A program made the position numbers and the translations under genes. The notes under the pieces were generated by a model that was not told the origin of the DNA, searched no databases, and saw only the letters and a list, made by a program, of their open reading frames with translations. A DNA stretch of 64,000 bases, from contig NZ_CP156660.1 in assembly GCF_039851975.1 (NCBI RefSeq), positions 682,001 through 746,000 of the forward strand. Direction: 5' to 3'. Shown in pieces: positions 10,480 through 20,592 of the stretch (positions within the stretch are counted from its first letter, which is position 1; every line of letters starts with the position of its first letter). This DNA is from Desulfoscipio sp. XC116. GTDB taxonomy: Bacteria > Bacillota > Desulfotomaculia > Desulfotomaculales > Desulfallaceae.

Positions 10480-10508
10480 TTGCATTATGCGGTGCTTTGT
10501 GATATAAT
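10480..10508 (+). promoter_or_regulatory. SigmaA promoter of the small HTH gene
   Basis: TTGCAT (10480-10485), 17-bp spacer, perfect TATAAT (10503-10508), about 22 bp before the AAGGAGA ribosome binding site. Confidence 0.7.
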
Positions 10509-10536
10509 ACAAAAAATGGTATTAAGGAGATGCGCT

Positions 10537-10725
10537 ATGGATTATCTAACCATTAAAGAAATAAGTGCAAAATGGGGTGTTGGTACCCGGATCGTGACTC
10601 AGTATTGTAACGAAGGCAGGATTAAAGGTGCAGAGAAAAAAGGCGATCTCTGGTTGATTCCGAAAGACGCTCCGAAGCCTCCTGACAAACGGCGCAGAGA
10701 AAATAAATCTTCCGGCAGCTACTGA
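10537..10725 (+). CDS. Small helix-turn-helix (excisionase/MerR-type) DNA-binding protein
   Basis: A 62-residue protein, MDYLTIKEISAKWGVGTRIV followed by a recognition helix, the wing-like KGAEKKGDLWLIPKDA and a basic tail PDKRRRENK. This is the single winged-helix fold seen in MerR N-termini and phage excisionases. The ATG at 10537 follows AAGGAGA (10524-10530); an upstream in-frame start at 10480 lies on the -35 box and is rejected. It precedes a large LuxR-type regulator. The downstream target is unknown; it may regulate that gene or be an excisionase-like remnant of the island next to ssrA. Confidence 0.75.
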   Translation: MDYLTIKEISAKWGVGTRIVTQYCNEGRIKGAEKKGDLWLIPKDAPKPPDKRRRENKSSGSY

Positions 10726-10827
10726 CACCGGAAAACCCATAAAGAGCAAAAAATATGGTGCTGTTGCGCAAAGCATGGCAATATATGATATCTCACCGGT
10801 AAATTTAAGCGTATGGAGGGTCATCAC

Positions 10828-13287
10828 ATGAAAAAGAACAAAACGCTCAAAAGAGAGCGCGTCAACCGCGCGCTGGTGAGCATATTTGAATATCCGCTGA
10901 CCATCGTGGAGGCCCCTATGGGCTACGGCAAGACCACGGCGGTGCGGGAGTTCCTCGCAACAAGCGGCGTGCGGGTCATGTGGACATCCTTTTATTCGGA
11001 CAGCGATACACGGGAGGCATTTTGGGACAGGGTAGCGCTGGCGGCCGGCAGCCTGGACGAAATAGCGGGCAGGCGGCTGAAAGGCTTCGGCGTTCCCTCC
11101 GACACATTACATCTCAGGGCTTTCCTTTCCCTGATGAACGATCTTGATTACGTGCCGGATACGACCCTTGTCATAGACGACATTCATTACGCGAAAAATA
11201 TCCTGCGCCCTGAACTTTTCGGGCAGTTTATAGCGGAGTTGGCCGATGATTTTCATATTGTTCTTATCACGCGCGACACCTCCTTCCTCGACCTCGCGGA
11301 GCTGAATGCCAAGGGGCTGTGCAACATCGTGTCCCAACAAACCTTACGTTTTACTGATGAGGAGCTTCGCGCCTACTGTACCCTGATGGATTTCCGTCAG
11401 GGAGAGGACGCTCTGGAAAAGGTCAGCAAGTACACGGGCGGCTGGATATCCCTCGCCTACTTGATTCTGCTGGGGCTGGAACAGGGGATACCCATCGGCC
11501 AAAGCAGCGCTATCAACGATTTGATCGAGAAGATTCTTTACAACGCTTACGATGATACGGTCCGTACATTTCTTTTGCGTCTCTCTGTGATGGACGTCTT
11601 TACGGAGAAACAGGCCCGATATGTGACGGAGGAAAAACATGCCGGCGAGATCTTAAAAAAGCTCCGTCAGGAAAACGCCTTTGTTTATTACGACGAAGCA
11701 AAGGGCGTTTACCGCATCCACTATGTGCTGCTGGCATTTCTGCGCGCCAGGCAGACCGATCATGCGGAGGTATCCTTGCTCTATCGGCGGGTGGGCGAAT
11801 GGTTCCTTGAGATAAAAGCGTTCAAGTCGGCCTATGCCTATCTCTGTCGCGCCGGGGAGACCGAGCGCATCCTTGCTCTGCTGGATAACGAGGATACCAT
11901 TACCAACGACTCCTCCGAGTTTGAGGGCGCGCCGGAGATGTTCGCCGGGGCGCCCCGCGAGCTGCTGTTCCGTTACCCGCTGGCCTATCTGCAATACATC
12001 GCCGCGCTGCTTTTAAGCGGCGAGTCGGAATCGGCGCAGGACGCCGCCAGGCGGCTCTCCGAACTCTACGCGGTCTATGAGCGGAGCGAGGGAATTCCCC
12101 TCGCCCGCCGCAACCGCGTTCTCGCGGAGATCAGCACCGTGCGCATTTTTGTCGTGTTTAACAACGCCGAGGAGATGGTGGCCTGCACCAAAGAGGCGCT
12201 CCGGCTGCTGGAAGGCGGCGTCTCTTGCCTGATGAAGCGGGAAAGCGAATTCACCTTCGGCTGTCCGCATTTCCTGTACACCTATTATCGGGAGCCGGGA
12301 AAGCTCAAGGAGACGGCGGACTACATGGCGCGTGAATTTCCCTCCTTTCCCGCGCTGGCAAGCGGCTGCGGCGCGGGCTGCGACAGCGTGACCTTAGCCG
12401 AATACGCGCTGGAAACCGGCGACTGGCAGGCGGCGGAGCTGAACGCTTTCAGGGCCATGTATAAGGCAAAGGCCAAGGGACAGACCGGCATCGCCCTGTG
12501 CGCCGGGCTGACCCTGATCCGGCTCTATCTCTTTCAGGGCAGAACCCAAGAGAGCATGGAGCATTTGCGGCAGCTCCGCGAGGATGTGGGAAACGAAAAC
12601 AGCATCCTCTACAACACCACGCTGGAGCTTACGGAGGGGTATGTTTACGGTTGTCTCGCGCGGCCGGACCGCATCCCCCGCTGGCTGCAAAGCGGCGATA
12701 TGTCCCTTGCCCGATTTATGTACCAGGGCATGGCCTTTACCTATATCGTCTACGGCAAGGCGGTCTTGCTCTCTAAAAATTACGTACAGCTTGAGGTGCT
12801 CACCGAGGAATTCGCGGCGTATTTCTCCATCCTGCAAAACCAGCTCGGCTTTCTGCACAACCAAATCCTTGAGGCGGCGGCAAAATACCGGCTGTACGGC
12901 ATGGCGGCGGGCAGCGCATCGCTCGATAAGGCCCTCGATATGGCACGGGAGGATCATATCCTCCTGCCCTTCGCGGAGTACGCCCCCGCCATTATCGACA
13001 TGCTGCGGCAGATGACCGCAAGCGCACCGCGAGACACCTATCGTAACGAAGTGCTTGCGGCCTGTGAGCAGTATCTGGAGAACCTGAAGAGCGCGGCCTC
13101 CCTGACCGGGCGGGAAAAGGAAGTTTTGATGCTTGCCGCCGACGGCTTAAAGCGAAACGAAATTGCCGACAGGCTGGGCGTGTCGGATGGAACGGTAAAA
13201 ACCCATTTGCAGAACGTCTATCAAAAACTGAAGGCGAACGGCAAGACAGCGGCGATCAAGAAGGCCAAAGCACTGAACCTTTTTTGA
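10828..13287 (+). CDS. MalT/LuxR-family STAND-ATPase transcriptional regulator
   Basis: An 819-residue regulator. An N-terminal P-loop ATPase module has the Walker A APMGYGKTTAV and a Walker B TTLVIDDIH (residues about 30-150). A long helical middle region of TPR-like repeats follows. The C-terminal LuxR helix-turn-helix reads LTGREKEVLMLAADG, then RNEIADRLGVSDGTVKTHLQ (about residues 755-815). Members bind an inducer in the helical region, oligomerise with ATP and activate nearby operons. ATG 10828 follows GGAGGG (10815-10820); ATG 10813 overlaps that site. The likely targets are the secreted giant and peptide cassette downstream, but no operator is visible. Confidence 0.88.
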   Translation: MKKNKTLKRERVNRALVSIFEYPLTIVEAPMGYGKTTAVREFLATSGVRVMWTSFYSDSDTREAFWDRVALAAGSLDEIAGRRLKGFGVPSDTLHLRAFLSLMNDLDYVPDTTLVIDDIHYAKNILRPELFGQFIAELADDFHIVLITRDTSFLDLAELNAKGLCNIVSQQTLRFTDEELRAYCTLMDFRQGEDALEKVSKYTGGWISLAYLILLGLEQGIPIGQSSAINDLIEKILYNAYDDTVRTFLLRLSVMDVFTEKQARYVTEEKHAGEILKKLRQENAFVYYDEAKGVYRIHYVLLAFLRARQTDHAEVSLLYRRVGEWFLEIKAFKSAYAYLCRAGETERILALLDNEDTITNDSSEFEGAPEMFAGAPRELLFRYPLAYLQYIAALLLSGESESAQDAARRLSELYAVYERSEGIPLARRNRVLAEISTVRIFVVFNNAEEMVACTKEALRLLEGGVSCLMKRESEFTFGCPHFLYTYYREPGKLKETADYMAREFPSFPALASGCGAGCDSVTLAEYALETGDWQAAELNAFRAMYKAKAKGQTGIALCAGLTLIRLYLFQGRTQESMEHLRQLREDVGNENSILYNTTLELTEGYVYGCLARPDRIPRWLQSGDMSLARFMYQGMAFTYIVYGKAVLLSKNYVQLEVLTEEFAAYFSILQNQLGFLHNQILEAAAKYRLYGMAAGSASLDKALDMAREDHILLPFAEYAPAIIDMLRQMTASAPRDTYRNEVLAACEQYLENLKSAASLTGREKEVLMLAADGLKRNEIADRLGVSDGTVKTHLQNVYQKLKANGKTAAIKKAKALNLF

Positions 13288-13330
13288 TTTTCACATGTAA
13301 AATACGCCATTTGGCAGATACCAATTTCAA

Positions 13331-13371
13331 AAAAAATCCCCTACACTTTATAGCGTGGGGGATTTTTTTAT
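13331..13371 (+). terminator. Terminator of the LuxR-type regulator
   Basis: AAAAAATCCCCTAC (13332-13345) pairs across a short loop with GTGGGGGATTTTTTT. A strong stem with a T-tail, 45 bp after the stop. Confidence 0.85.
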
Positions 13372-13405
13372 TGCCTTCCCCCTGAGAAGAAGGGAGGCGC
13401 GCTTT

Positions 13406-13663
13406 ATGAGTAAAATGCTCAAGGTCACACCGAATGACGATTACACCCTGCTGGTGGAGTTCGAGCACGGCAACAAAATCATTTTCAATATGCGCAAGCT
13501 GATCGAAACCATGCCTTACACTAGCTTGAGGGATTTGAGCCGCTTCAAGGACATCACATTGGAGGAAAAGGCCATCCGCTGGCCCGACCCGACGCCGGGG
13601 GTGCCGACGATGTATCCTGTCCGGCTGACGGTGGACAACATGCTGTTTACCATAAGGGAATGA
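13406..13663 (+). CDS. DUF2442-family protein
   Basis: An 85-residue protein with the DUF2442 layout: a KVTPNDDYTLLVEFEHGNKI strand pair, NMRKLIETMPYTSL, a DLSRFKDITLEEK helix and IRWPDPTPGV near the end. The family has no firmly assigned biochemical role and often sits beside DUF4160 in mobile DNA; no such partner is visible here. The ATG is preceded by GGGAGG (13392-13397). It sits 42 bp upstream of the ribosome binding site of the giant secreted protein and may share its transcript. Confidence 0.7.
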   Translation: MSKMLKVTPNDDYTLLVEFEHGNKIIFNMRKLIETMPYTSLRDLSRFKDITLEEKAIRWPDPTPGVPTMYPVRLTVDNMLFTIRE

Positions 13664-13711
13664 AGGGGAGAAGCTGTACGAATCAATTTTGAGAAGTAAA
13701 GGGGAATGAAC

Positions 13712-16700
13712 ATGAAAAAAGCAAAAAGACTATTGACGTTTTTACTGACCGCTTTCATGATATTTGCCCTGCTGCCGCGGCCGGCGCTGGCGGCAGCGGT
13801 GACAAGGCTTGAGGCGGAGGACGCGATCATGTCCGGCAGTGCCAGAGTTGCCACCGGACAGGCGGGCGCGTCGGACGGCAGCGTGGTAGGATATTTCAAT
13901 TCCGACACGGCCGCTTCCGTTACCTTCGCCGACTTACAGGAAGCTGCGGGCGTTGTGATTGGTTATTCCAGCGTCTATACGGGGACGATCAGTGTCTACG
14001 TAAACAATACGCACATCCGGGACGCGGCGGTTACTTCTACCGGCGGCTGGACGGGTGCGGAGCAATTTAAAACGATTGCTCTTGATATCGGCATAAAGAG
14101 CGGCGATGACCTGAAGCTTCAATGTGACCCGGGCGATGTGGCTTTGAATGTGGATTACCTTGACTATTCGCCCTTCACGCCTATACCGGCGGACGGCGCC
14201 ATCACGGCGGACGGCACATATAAGCTGTCCGCTTACGGCGGCGACAAGGCCATTACGATTATGGCGGGTCGTACCGTCACCTTGACGGGCGGCGGCACGA
14301 CCTTCACCAAGTCCGGAATCAACTGCGGAACGGGCGTTAACCTGACGCTGAACAACGTGACCATAAATCATAATAGCTGCGCCCTCTCCTTCACCGGCGC
14401 GGGCAATACGCTGACGCTTGTGGGCGCAAGCAGCCTGCAAAGCGGATATGAGCAGCCCGGGGTTAAGGTGGAAGGTGCCACCGAACTAACCATCCGGGGC
14501 AACGGTTCGCTCTCGGCATACGGCGGCAAATACAGTGCGGGCATCGGCAGCCTTGGCAGCGGCGGAGTAATCACCATCGACGGCGGCACGGTAACGGCCA
14601 CTGGCGGCGAATACGGCGCGGGCATCGGCGGCGGTTCCCTTGGCAGCGGCGGAGTAATCACCATCGACGGCGGCACGGTAACGGCCACCGGCGGCGAAAA
14701 CGGCGCGGGCATCGGCGGCGGCTACCGTGGCAGCGGCGGCAAAATCACCATTAAAAAAGGCAAGGTAACGGCGAATGACGGCTCCTTTGCCGCGGGCATT
14801 GGCGGCGGCGGCAGCGGCGGCGGCGGGACCATCACCATCACGGGCGGTGAGGTGACGGCAACCAGCGGCAGCAACAGCGGCGGCGCGGGGATCGGCGGCG
14901 GAGGCGGCTCAGTCGGAGGCAACGGCGGCACCATCACCATCAGCGGCGGCAAGGTAACGGCCACCGGCGGCGGATACGGCGGCGCGGGGATCGGCGGCGG
15001 CCGGGGCAGAGGCGGCGGCACCATCACCATCAGCGGCGGTACGGTAAAAGCAACCAGCATCGCCCAAGGCTCGGGCATCGGCGGGGGCGGAGGCGGCGCC
15101 ACCGCTGTCGCCGGTGACGGCAACATCATAAAGATCAGCGGCGGTTCGGTAAACGCGATCGCCGGCAGCGGTATCGATAAGATCGGCGGGGGCGGAGGCG
15201 CAGGGGCTACCCCCTCCGACGCGTTGAAAAACGGGGACGGCGTTGAGGTGTACCTCACCGCCGTACGGCTTGTGGGCGGCGACACGGGAAACACGGCGAT
15301 AGCGTCGCTGGTCCCCGGTTTGGACGGTTATGACCTGAAGGATGTTTTCAGCGACAGCTCCGGCAAGCTGTACCTTTATCTGCCGCAGGGAACGCAGATC
15401 ACGGAGGTGAACGCCGCCGGCATACTATTTGCGGGTAATGCGGTCACGGCGAGCCCGCCCACGGAGCATATTTTCGAGTGCGATCGCTCGCCTGACGAGC
15501 GGATTACAAACGACTTTAACCACCTTGTCTGGGAGGCCATAAAAGGCAGTAACAGCGAGCAGGCTGATGTGAAGGTCGCCTTAAACCTGCCCAAGGCAGG
15601 GGAAAACGGGACGACCATAGCATGGAGCGCATCTCCCGCGGGAATTATTAACACCGATACGGGTACGATAACCAGGCCGCTTGACAGTGCCCAAGGGGTG
15701 AGTTTGTCGGCAACGGTTTCCTATGCGGGCGGGACGGCAAAAACAAAGACCTTTAACCTGACGGTTCCCAAACATACGGGAAGATTTGAGGCGGAGGACG
15801 CGGTCATCGTCAGCGGGAGTATTTTCAGCGGCGCGGAGGCTGCGGGAGCTTCGGAAGGGAAGCAGGTCGGAAATCTTAGCGTAAAGGGAAGCAGCAGCGT
15901 CGAATGGAGCAGCCTGCCCGCGTCGTCTTCGGTCGAAATCCGCTACGCAAGCCAAAACAACGGAACGATCAGCATCTATAAAAACGGCACGCACGTCACG
16001 GACGCCTCGTTCACCGCCAGCGGCGGATGGTACGGCGAGGGGCGCTTCGCCAGCTTATGGCTCTCTTTGGAAATCGCTGCCGGTGACAGCATAACAGTAC
16101 GGTATGACGACGGCGACGCGGTTTTGAATCTGGATTATATGGAGTGCTACATAAGCTCATTTGAAAACGCCTCCATCAGCCCGGCAAGCGGGACCTTTGA
16201 CAAAACCCATCCGGCGGATGTGACCACGACCATCCAGTGGAACGACGCAGCCGCCGTGAAGGATGTAAAGGCGGGCACAGCCTCCATCGGCGCCGCGAAT
16301 TACAACGTGAGCGGAAACACGCTGACCGTCAATAAGGGCTATCTTGCGACCCTGCCCATGGGCGAAAAGGTTCTGACCGTCGAGTTTCAGCGCGGGGCCT
16401 CGGCGACGCTGGCCGTCAACATCACAAAATCGTGGGGTACGACCATTGCGGCGGACGGCACATATAACCTGTCCGATTACGGCAGCAATAGCACCACTAA
16501 GATCAATACCGGACTGACCGTCACATTGGAGGGCGCCGCCGCGACTTACACCAATGTCACATTCTACTGCGAAGCGGGCGTCAAGCTGACGATTAACAAC
16601 GTGAACATCGACAACAGCGCCTGTCATCAAGTCTACGCCCTCTCTTTCACCGGCGAAGGCAGCACGCTGACGCTCGTCGGAACGAATACGCTCAAGGGCG

Positions 16701-19700
16701 GTGCAAGAGAGCCCGGCTTAAAGGTGGAAGGCACCACACAGCTCACCATCCGGGGCAGCGGTTCGCTTACGTCAAGCGGAGGCGAATTCAGCGCGGGCAT
16801 CGGCGGAGCCATCAACTGCGCCGGCGGCATCCTCACTATCGACGGCGGAACGGTAACGGCCATCGGCGGCAGCAGCGCCTCAGGCATCGGCGGCGGCCAT
16901 AACTGCGGCGGCGGCACCACGACCATAAACGGCGGCACGGTAACGGCCAGCGGCGGCCAGTACGGCGCGGGCATCGGCGGCGGTAATACCGGCGCTGGCG
17001 GCAATACTATTATAAACGGCGGAACGGTAACGGCCGCCGGCGGCCTCGGCAGCGCGGGCATCGGCGGCGGTTACAATGCCGTCGGCGGCAGCACTGTCAC
17101 CATAAACGGCGGTACGGTAAAAGCCACCGGCGGCAGCCTCGGCGCCGGGATTGGCGGCGGCGGCTCTAATGTTGTGGGTAATGTGCCCGGAACAGGTACC
17201 GTCACCATCTCCGGCGGCACGATAGATGCAAAAGGCGGCGGCAGCGGCGCGGGCATTGGCGGCGGCGGAGCTAACGGGACTTCCGCCGGAGGAGAAGGCG
17301 TCGTGACCATCAACGGCGGTACGATAACGGCCATCGGCGGCGGCGCGGGTATCGGCGGCGGCAACACTTTGGGGTCTGCCTTTTATAGCGGAGGAGCGGG
17401 CGTCGTTACTATCACCGGCGGCTCGGTAAACGCAGCCAGCACCGGCGGCGCCGCGAACATAGGCGGCGGCAAGGGCTCCAGCGGCAGCACGTTAAAGAAC
17501 TCCACAGGCGCTGATGTGTACCTTACCTCCATACAGCTTTCGGACAGCGGCGCGAATAACGCGGCGGTATCGTGGCTGACCACTGATTTGGCGGATTATG
17601 AGTATGGCTTGAACGATGTATCCAGCGACAGCCTCGGCAAACTGTACCTTTATCTGCCGCAGGGAACGGTAACCACGAAGGTAGGCATTTCCAACGGAAA
17701 TACATTTTCCGGAAACGCAACCACGACAGCCACGTCCGCGACGTTTGAGTTTCTACTTTCCGTCCTCACGCCCGACGTGCGAATCGAAGCCGACCTTGCC
17801 CTCCTTGACTGGAACGCCATAAAGGGCGGCAACAGCGCGGAGAATGATGTAAAAACGGCTCTTAACTTACCCAAAACAGGGGCGAATAGCACGGACATAT
17901 CATGGAGCGCCTCCCCCGCAGGGATTATTAACGCCGATACCGGTGCGGTAACAAGGCAGCTTGCCGATAAAACGGTTGCTTTAACGGCGACGGTTTCCTA
18001 TACGGGCGCGGCGGCAAAGACAAAGACCTTTAACCTGACGGTTCCCGCAACTACGGGAAAGTTTGAAGCGGAGGACGCGGTTACTAACGCGAGGATCTAC
18101 GGCGATGTTCAGGCTGTGGGCGCTTCGGGAGGAAAACAGGTTGGTAGCATCAGTACAGTGGGCAGATACGTCCAATGGAACAACCTGCCCGCGTCGCCTA
18201 TGCTTGAAATCCGCTATGCAAGCCCAAACGACGGAACGATCAGCATTTACAAAAATGGCGCGCATATTCAAGACGTTACATTCGCCTCTACGGGTGATTG
18301 GTACGGCGAGGGGTGCTTTGGCAGCCTATGGCTTCCTTTGGAAATTGCCAGCGGAAACAGCCTGAAAGTTCAGTATGACACGGGTGACGCGATATTGAAT
18401 CTGGATTATCTCGCGTGTTACGCAAGCCTGATCAAGGGCGCCGTCATCAGCCCCGCCAGCGGGACGTTTGATCTGAACCCGGCTCATCAGGTGGACGTGG
18501 CCACGACTGTCCAGTGGAACGACGCAACCTCTGTGACCGATGTAAAGCTGAGCGGAACCACCATCGGGGCTGAAAACTACAGCGTAAACGAGAACACGCT
18601 GTCCATTAAAAAGGAGTATCTTGCGGCAAAATCCATCGGTCCCCTCGCTTTGACCATCATATTCGACAAGGGCGCATCGGTGACGTTGACCATCACGGTA
18701 ACCGACACAACACCGAAACCAACAGTGAGCGCAAGTTTAAGCCCTGCAGAGGCAGTCTTTGATTTGGATGATCCGGGAGATGTGGCCACGGCGATTACCT
18801 GGAACGACGCAAAGACAGTCACAGGGGTGGTCTACGGTTCGGACTCTCTGGTGGAATCAACAGACTTTACCGTAGACGAAGCTACCCTAACCATTACAGA
18901 AGAATTTTTATCAGGCTTGAGCCTGTCAGACGGTGATACGGTCGAGCTTGTCATTTCCTTTGATAAGGGAGAAAGCGCAACGCTGACCGTCGAAGCACAG
19001 CAAGACTACGTTCCCGGAACCGATGCCACTTTGAGCGGCCTAACCGTGGGTGGAAGCACAGTCAGCGGTTTTGCGGCGGATACCTACAGTTATAACGTGG
19101 AACTGCCCCATGGCACTCTGCCCGAAAGCGTAGCAGCCACGGTTGGCGCTACAGTCAACGATCCGAAGGCTGCCGTCAGCATCACCCAGGCTGTAGAGCT
19201 GCCCGGCAGCGCCACAGTGGTGGTAACAGCCGAGGATGGTGAGACGAAACTGACCTATACCGTCAACTTTACGTTGGGAGAAGCGCCTGCCGGTACCTAC
19301 AGTGTCACCTACGACGCCAACGGCGGCTCGGGCGGCGCACCGGCAGAGAGCGACAAAGCCGCAGGCGCAACCTTCGCGGCGGCAGACAATACCTTTACCC
19401 CGCCAAGCGGCAAGAAGTTCAAGTACTGGTATACCAATCCCCTCGGCACGGGAGGCGCCGCTTACGCCAAGGACACGCCGGACGCGACGGTGACCATGCC
19501 GGCCCACGACCTGATCCTCTACGCCATTTGGGAGGATGAAAGCACAGAGGTAAAAAGATGCTACCTGGAAGTCAAGACCCTGGCCGGAGGGACAGTGAAG
19601 CTGAACGACGATCCGACGCCCCTTTTGGCAGTATACAGTGAGCAGTATCGGATGGGCACGTCCATTCGGCTGGAAGCTGCGGCAAGCTCGGGATATACCT

Positions 19701-20587
19701 TTGCTTATTGGCTGAACGTTGAAAACTCAAGCATCATTTCCACTAGCCCGGTTTATGAAATCATTATGGGTTCGGGGATCAACGTAACGGCGGTGTTCAG
19801 CAAAGTTCCCGCTGCGGAGGATACCTGGTACACCGTTACATTTAAAGACAAGAGCGGAAAAATCCTGCAATCAACGAATGTAGCGAAGAACGAATCGGTA
19901 ACTCCTCCCTCTGCTCCCCCGCTGTTCGGGTACAGCTTCTCCCATTGGAGCCATCCGTCAGGGAACGTTACCTCCAATATGGTTATCACCGCTGTCTATG
20001 TAAGAGAAGCGGGCACCTATACGGTAACCGTGACAGACGGAACCCTGTCCACAGGCGGTACAGAAGGTAGCTACAAATTTGACATGCCTGTAAGGGTGGT
20101 GGCGGGTGTCGCACCGGATGGACAAAAGTTCAGTCATTGGGAGCAGGACGGCAAAAAGGTAAGCACGAAACCTGAGTTTACATTCTTTGCCCCCATGAAG
20201 AACACCTCCTTTGCCGCCGTGTTTGTTGACAATGGCACAGTGCTTGACAATAAACCATTTATCACATTATCTAATGATGTGATGGTAAACGGGACAAACG
20301 GAACCATCATGTTCACGGCAATCAAAGACCTCCCGGTCGGCTACACCCTGGTGGAAAGCGGCGTGTTGCTGCTGATATCAACGACACCGGTGACCGAGTT
20401 GACGGTGGATACTCCGAACGTCATCCTTGGAAAGATACTGGATACCTCCACCGGCCAATTCTATATCATGAAGTCGAATGTCGGAGCCGGCGGCACCTGG
20501 TACGGAAGAGCTTACCTGATCTGCAAGGACAGCGAAGGCAATACGCTAACGGTATACAGCGATAATATTGAGAACGGAACGAGGTGA
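13712..20587 (+). CDS. Giant secreted multidomain carbohydrate-binding/adhesin-like protein
   Basis: A 2291-residue exported protein. Signal peptide: KKAKRLLTFLLTAFMIFALL, then PALA. Domain order by eye: CBM6-like module opening RLEAEDA (about 30-151); glycine-rich beta-helix block of GGTVTATGG...GAGIGGG units (159-507); atypical Ig domain (595-685); second CBM6-like (690-815); X2-type ISPASGTFD domain (819-908); second beta-helix block (910-1267); atypical Ig (1354-1445); third CBM6-like (1449-1570); two X2-type domains (1576-1762); cadherin-like (1770-1855); InlB-like YDANGG repeat (1862-1943); three bacterial surface repeats (1950-2175). There is no LPXTG or SLH anchor at the C terminus. 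ATG 13712 follows AAAGGGG; ATG 13706 is too close. The ribosome binding site of the next peptide gene overlaps its stop codon. Confidence 0.85.
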   Translation: MKKAKRLLTFLLTAFMIFALLPRPALAAAVTRLEAEDAIMSGSARVATGQAGASDGSVVGYFNSDTAASVTFADLQEAAGVVIGYSSVYTGTISVYVNNTHIRDAAVTSTGGWTGAEQFKTIALDIGIKSGDDLKLQCDPGDVALNVDYLDYSPFTPIPADGAITADGTYKLSAYGGDKAITIMAGRTVTLTGGGTTFTKSGINCGTGVNLTLNNVTINHNSCALSFTGAGNTLTLVGASSLQSGYEQPGVKVEGATELTIRGNGSLSAYGGKYSAGIGSLGSGGVITIDGGTVTATGGEYGAGIGGGSLGSGGVITIDGGTVTATGGENGAGIGGGYRGSGGKITIKKGKVTANDGSFAAGIGGGGSGGGGTITITGGEVTATSGSNSGGAGIGGGGGSVGGNGGTITISGGKVTATGGGYGGAGIGGGRGRGGGTITISGGTVKATSIAQGSGIGGGGGGATAVAGDGNIIKISGGSVNAIAGSGIDKIGGGGGAGATPSDALKNGDGVEVYLTAVRLVGGDTGNTAIASLVPGLDGYDLKDVFSDSSGKLYLYLPQGTQITEVNAAGILFAGNAVTASPPTEHIFECDRSPDERITNDFNHLVWEAIKGSNSEQADVKVALNLPKAGENGTTIAWSASPAGIINTDTGTITRPLDSAQGVSLSATVSYAGGTAKTKTFNLTVPKHTGRFEAEDAVIVSGSIFSGAEAAGASEGKQVGNLSVKGSSSVEWSSLPASSSVEIRYASQNNGTISIYKNGTHVTDASFTASGGWYGEGRFASLWLSLEIAAGDSITVRYDDGDAVLNLDYMECYISSFENASISPASGTFDKTHPADVTTTIQWNDAAAVKDVKAGTASIGAANYNVSGNTLTVNKGYLATLPMGEKVLTVEFQRGASATLAVNITKSWGTTIAADGTYNLSDYGSNSTTKINTGLTVTLEGAAATYTNVTFYCEAGVKLTINNVNIDNSACHQVYALSFTGEGSTLTLVGTNTLKGGAREPGLKVEGTTQLTIRGSGSLTSSGGEFSAGIGGAINCAGGILTIDGGTVTAIGGSSASGIGGGHNCGGGTTTINGGTVTASGGQYGAGIGGGNTGAGGNTIINGGTVTAAGGLGSAGIGGGYNAVGGSTVTINGGTVKATGGSLGAGIGGGGSNVVGNVPGTGTVTISGGTIDAKGGGSGAGIGGGGANGTSAGGEGVVTINGGTITAIGGGAGIGGGNTLGSAFYSGGAGVVTITGGSVNAASTGGAANIGGGKGSSGSTLKNSTGADVYLTSIQLSDSGANNAAVSWLTTDLADYEYGLNDVSSDSLGKLYLYLPQGTVTTKVGISNGNTFSGNATTTATSATFEFLLSVLTPDVRIEADLALLDWNAIKGGNSAENDVKTALNLPKTGANSTDISWSASPAGIINADTGAVTRQLADKTVALTATVSYTGAAAKTKTFNLTVPATTGKFEAEDAVTNARIYGDVQAVGASGGKQVGSISTVGRYVQWNNLPASPMLEIRYASPNDGTISIYKNGAHIQDVTFASTGDWYGEGCFGSLWLPLEIASGNSLKVQYDTGDAILNLDYLACYASLIKGAVISPASGTFDLNPAHQVDVATTVQWNDATSVTDVKLSGTTIGAENYSVNENTLSIKKEYLAAKSIGPLALTIIFDKGASVTLTITVTDTTPKPTVSASLSPAEAVFDLDDPGDVATAITWNDAKTVTGVVYGSDSLVESTDFTVDEATLTITEEFLSGLSLSDGDTVELVISFDKGESATLTVEAQQDYVPGTDATLSGLTVGGSTVSGFAADTYSYNVELPHGTLPESVAATVGATVNDPKAAVSITQAVELPGSATVVVTAEDGETKLTYTVNFTLGEAPAGTYSVTYDANGGSGGAPAESDKAAGATFAAADNTFTPPSGKKFKYWYTNPLGTGGAAYAKDTPDATVTMPAHDLILYAIWEDESTEVKRCYLEVKTLAGGTVKLNDDPTPLLAVYSEQYRMGTSIRLEAAASSGYTFAYWLNVENSSIISTSPVYEIIMGSGINVTAVFSKVPAAEDTWYTVTFKDKSGKILQSTNVAKNESVTPPSAPPLFGYSFSHWSHPSGNVTSNMVITAVYVREAGTYTVTVTDGTLSTGGTEGSYKFDMPVRVVAGVAPDGQKFSHWEQDGKKVSTKPEFTFFAPMKNTSFAAVFVDNGTVLDNKPFITLSNDVMVNGTNGTIMFTAIKDLPVGYTLVESGVLLLISTTPVTELTVDTPNVILGKILDTSTGQFYIMKSNVGAGGTWYGRAYLICKDSEGNTLTVYSDNIENGTR

Positions 20588-20592
20588 ATGTC

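Noticed and set aside
14368-17583. Long antisense proline-rich frames opposite the giant gene
   Set aside because: They mirror the GC-rich glycine repeats of the sense strand and have no start signals.
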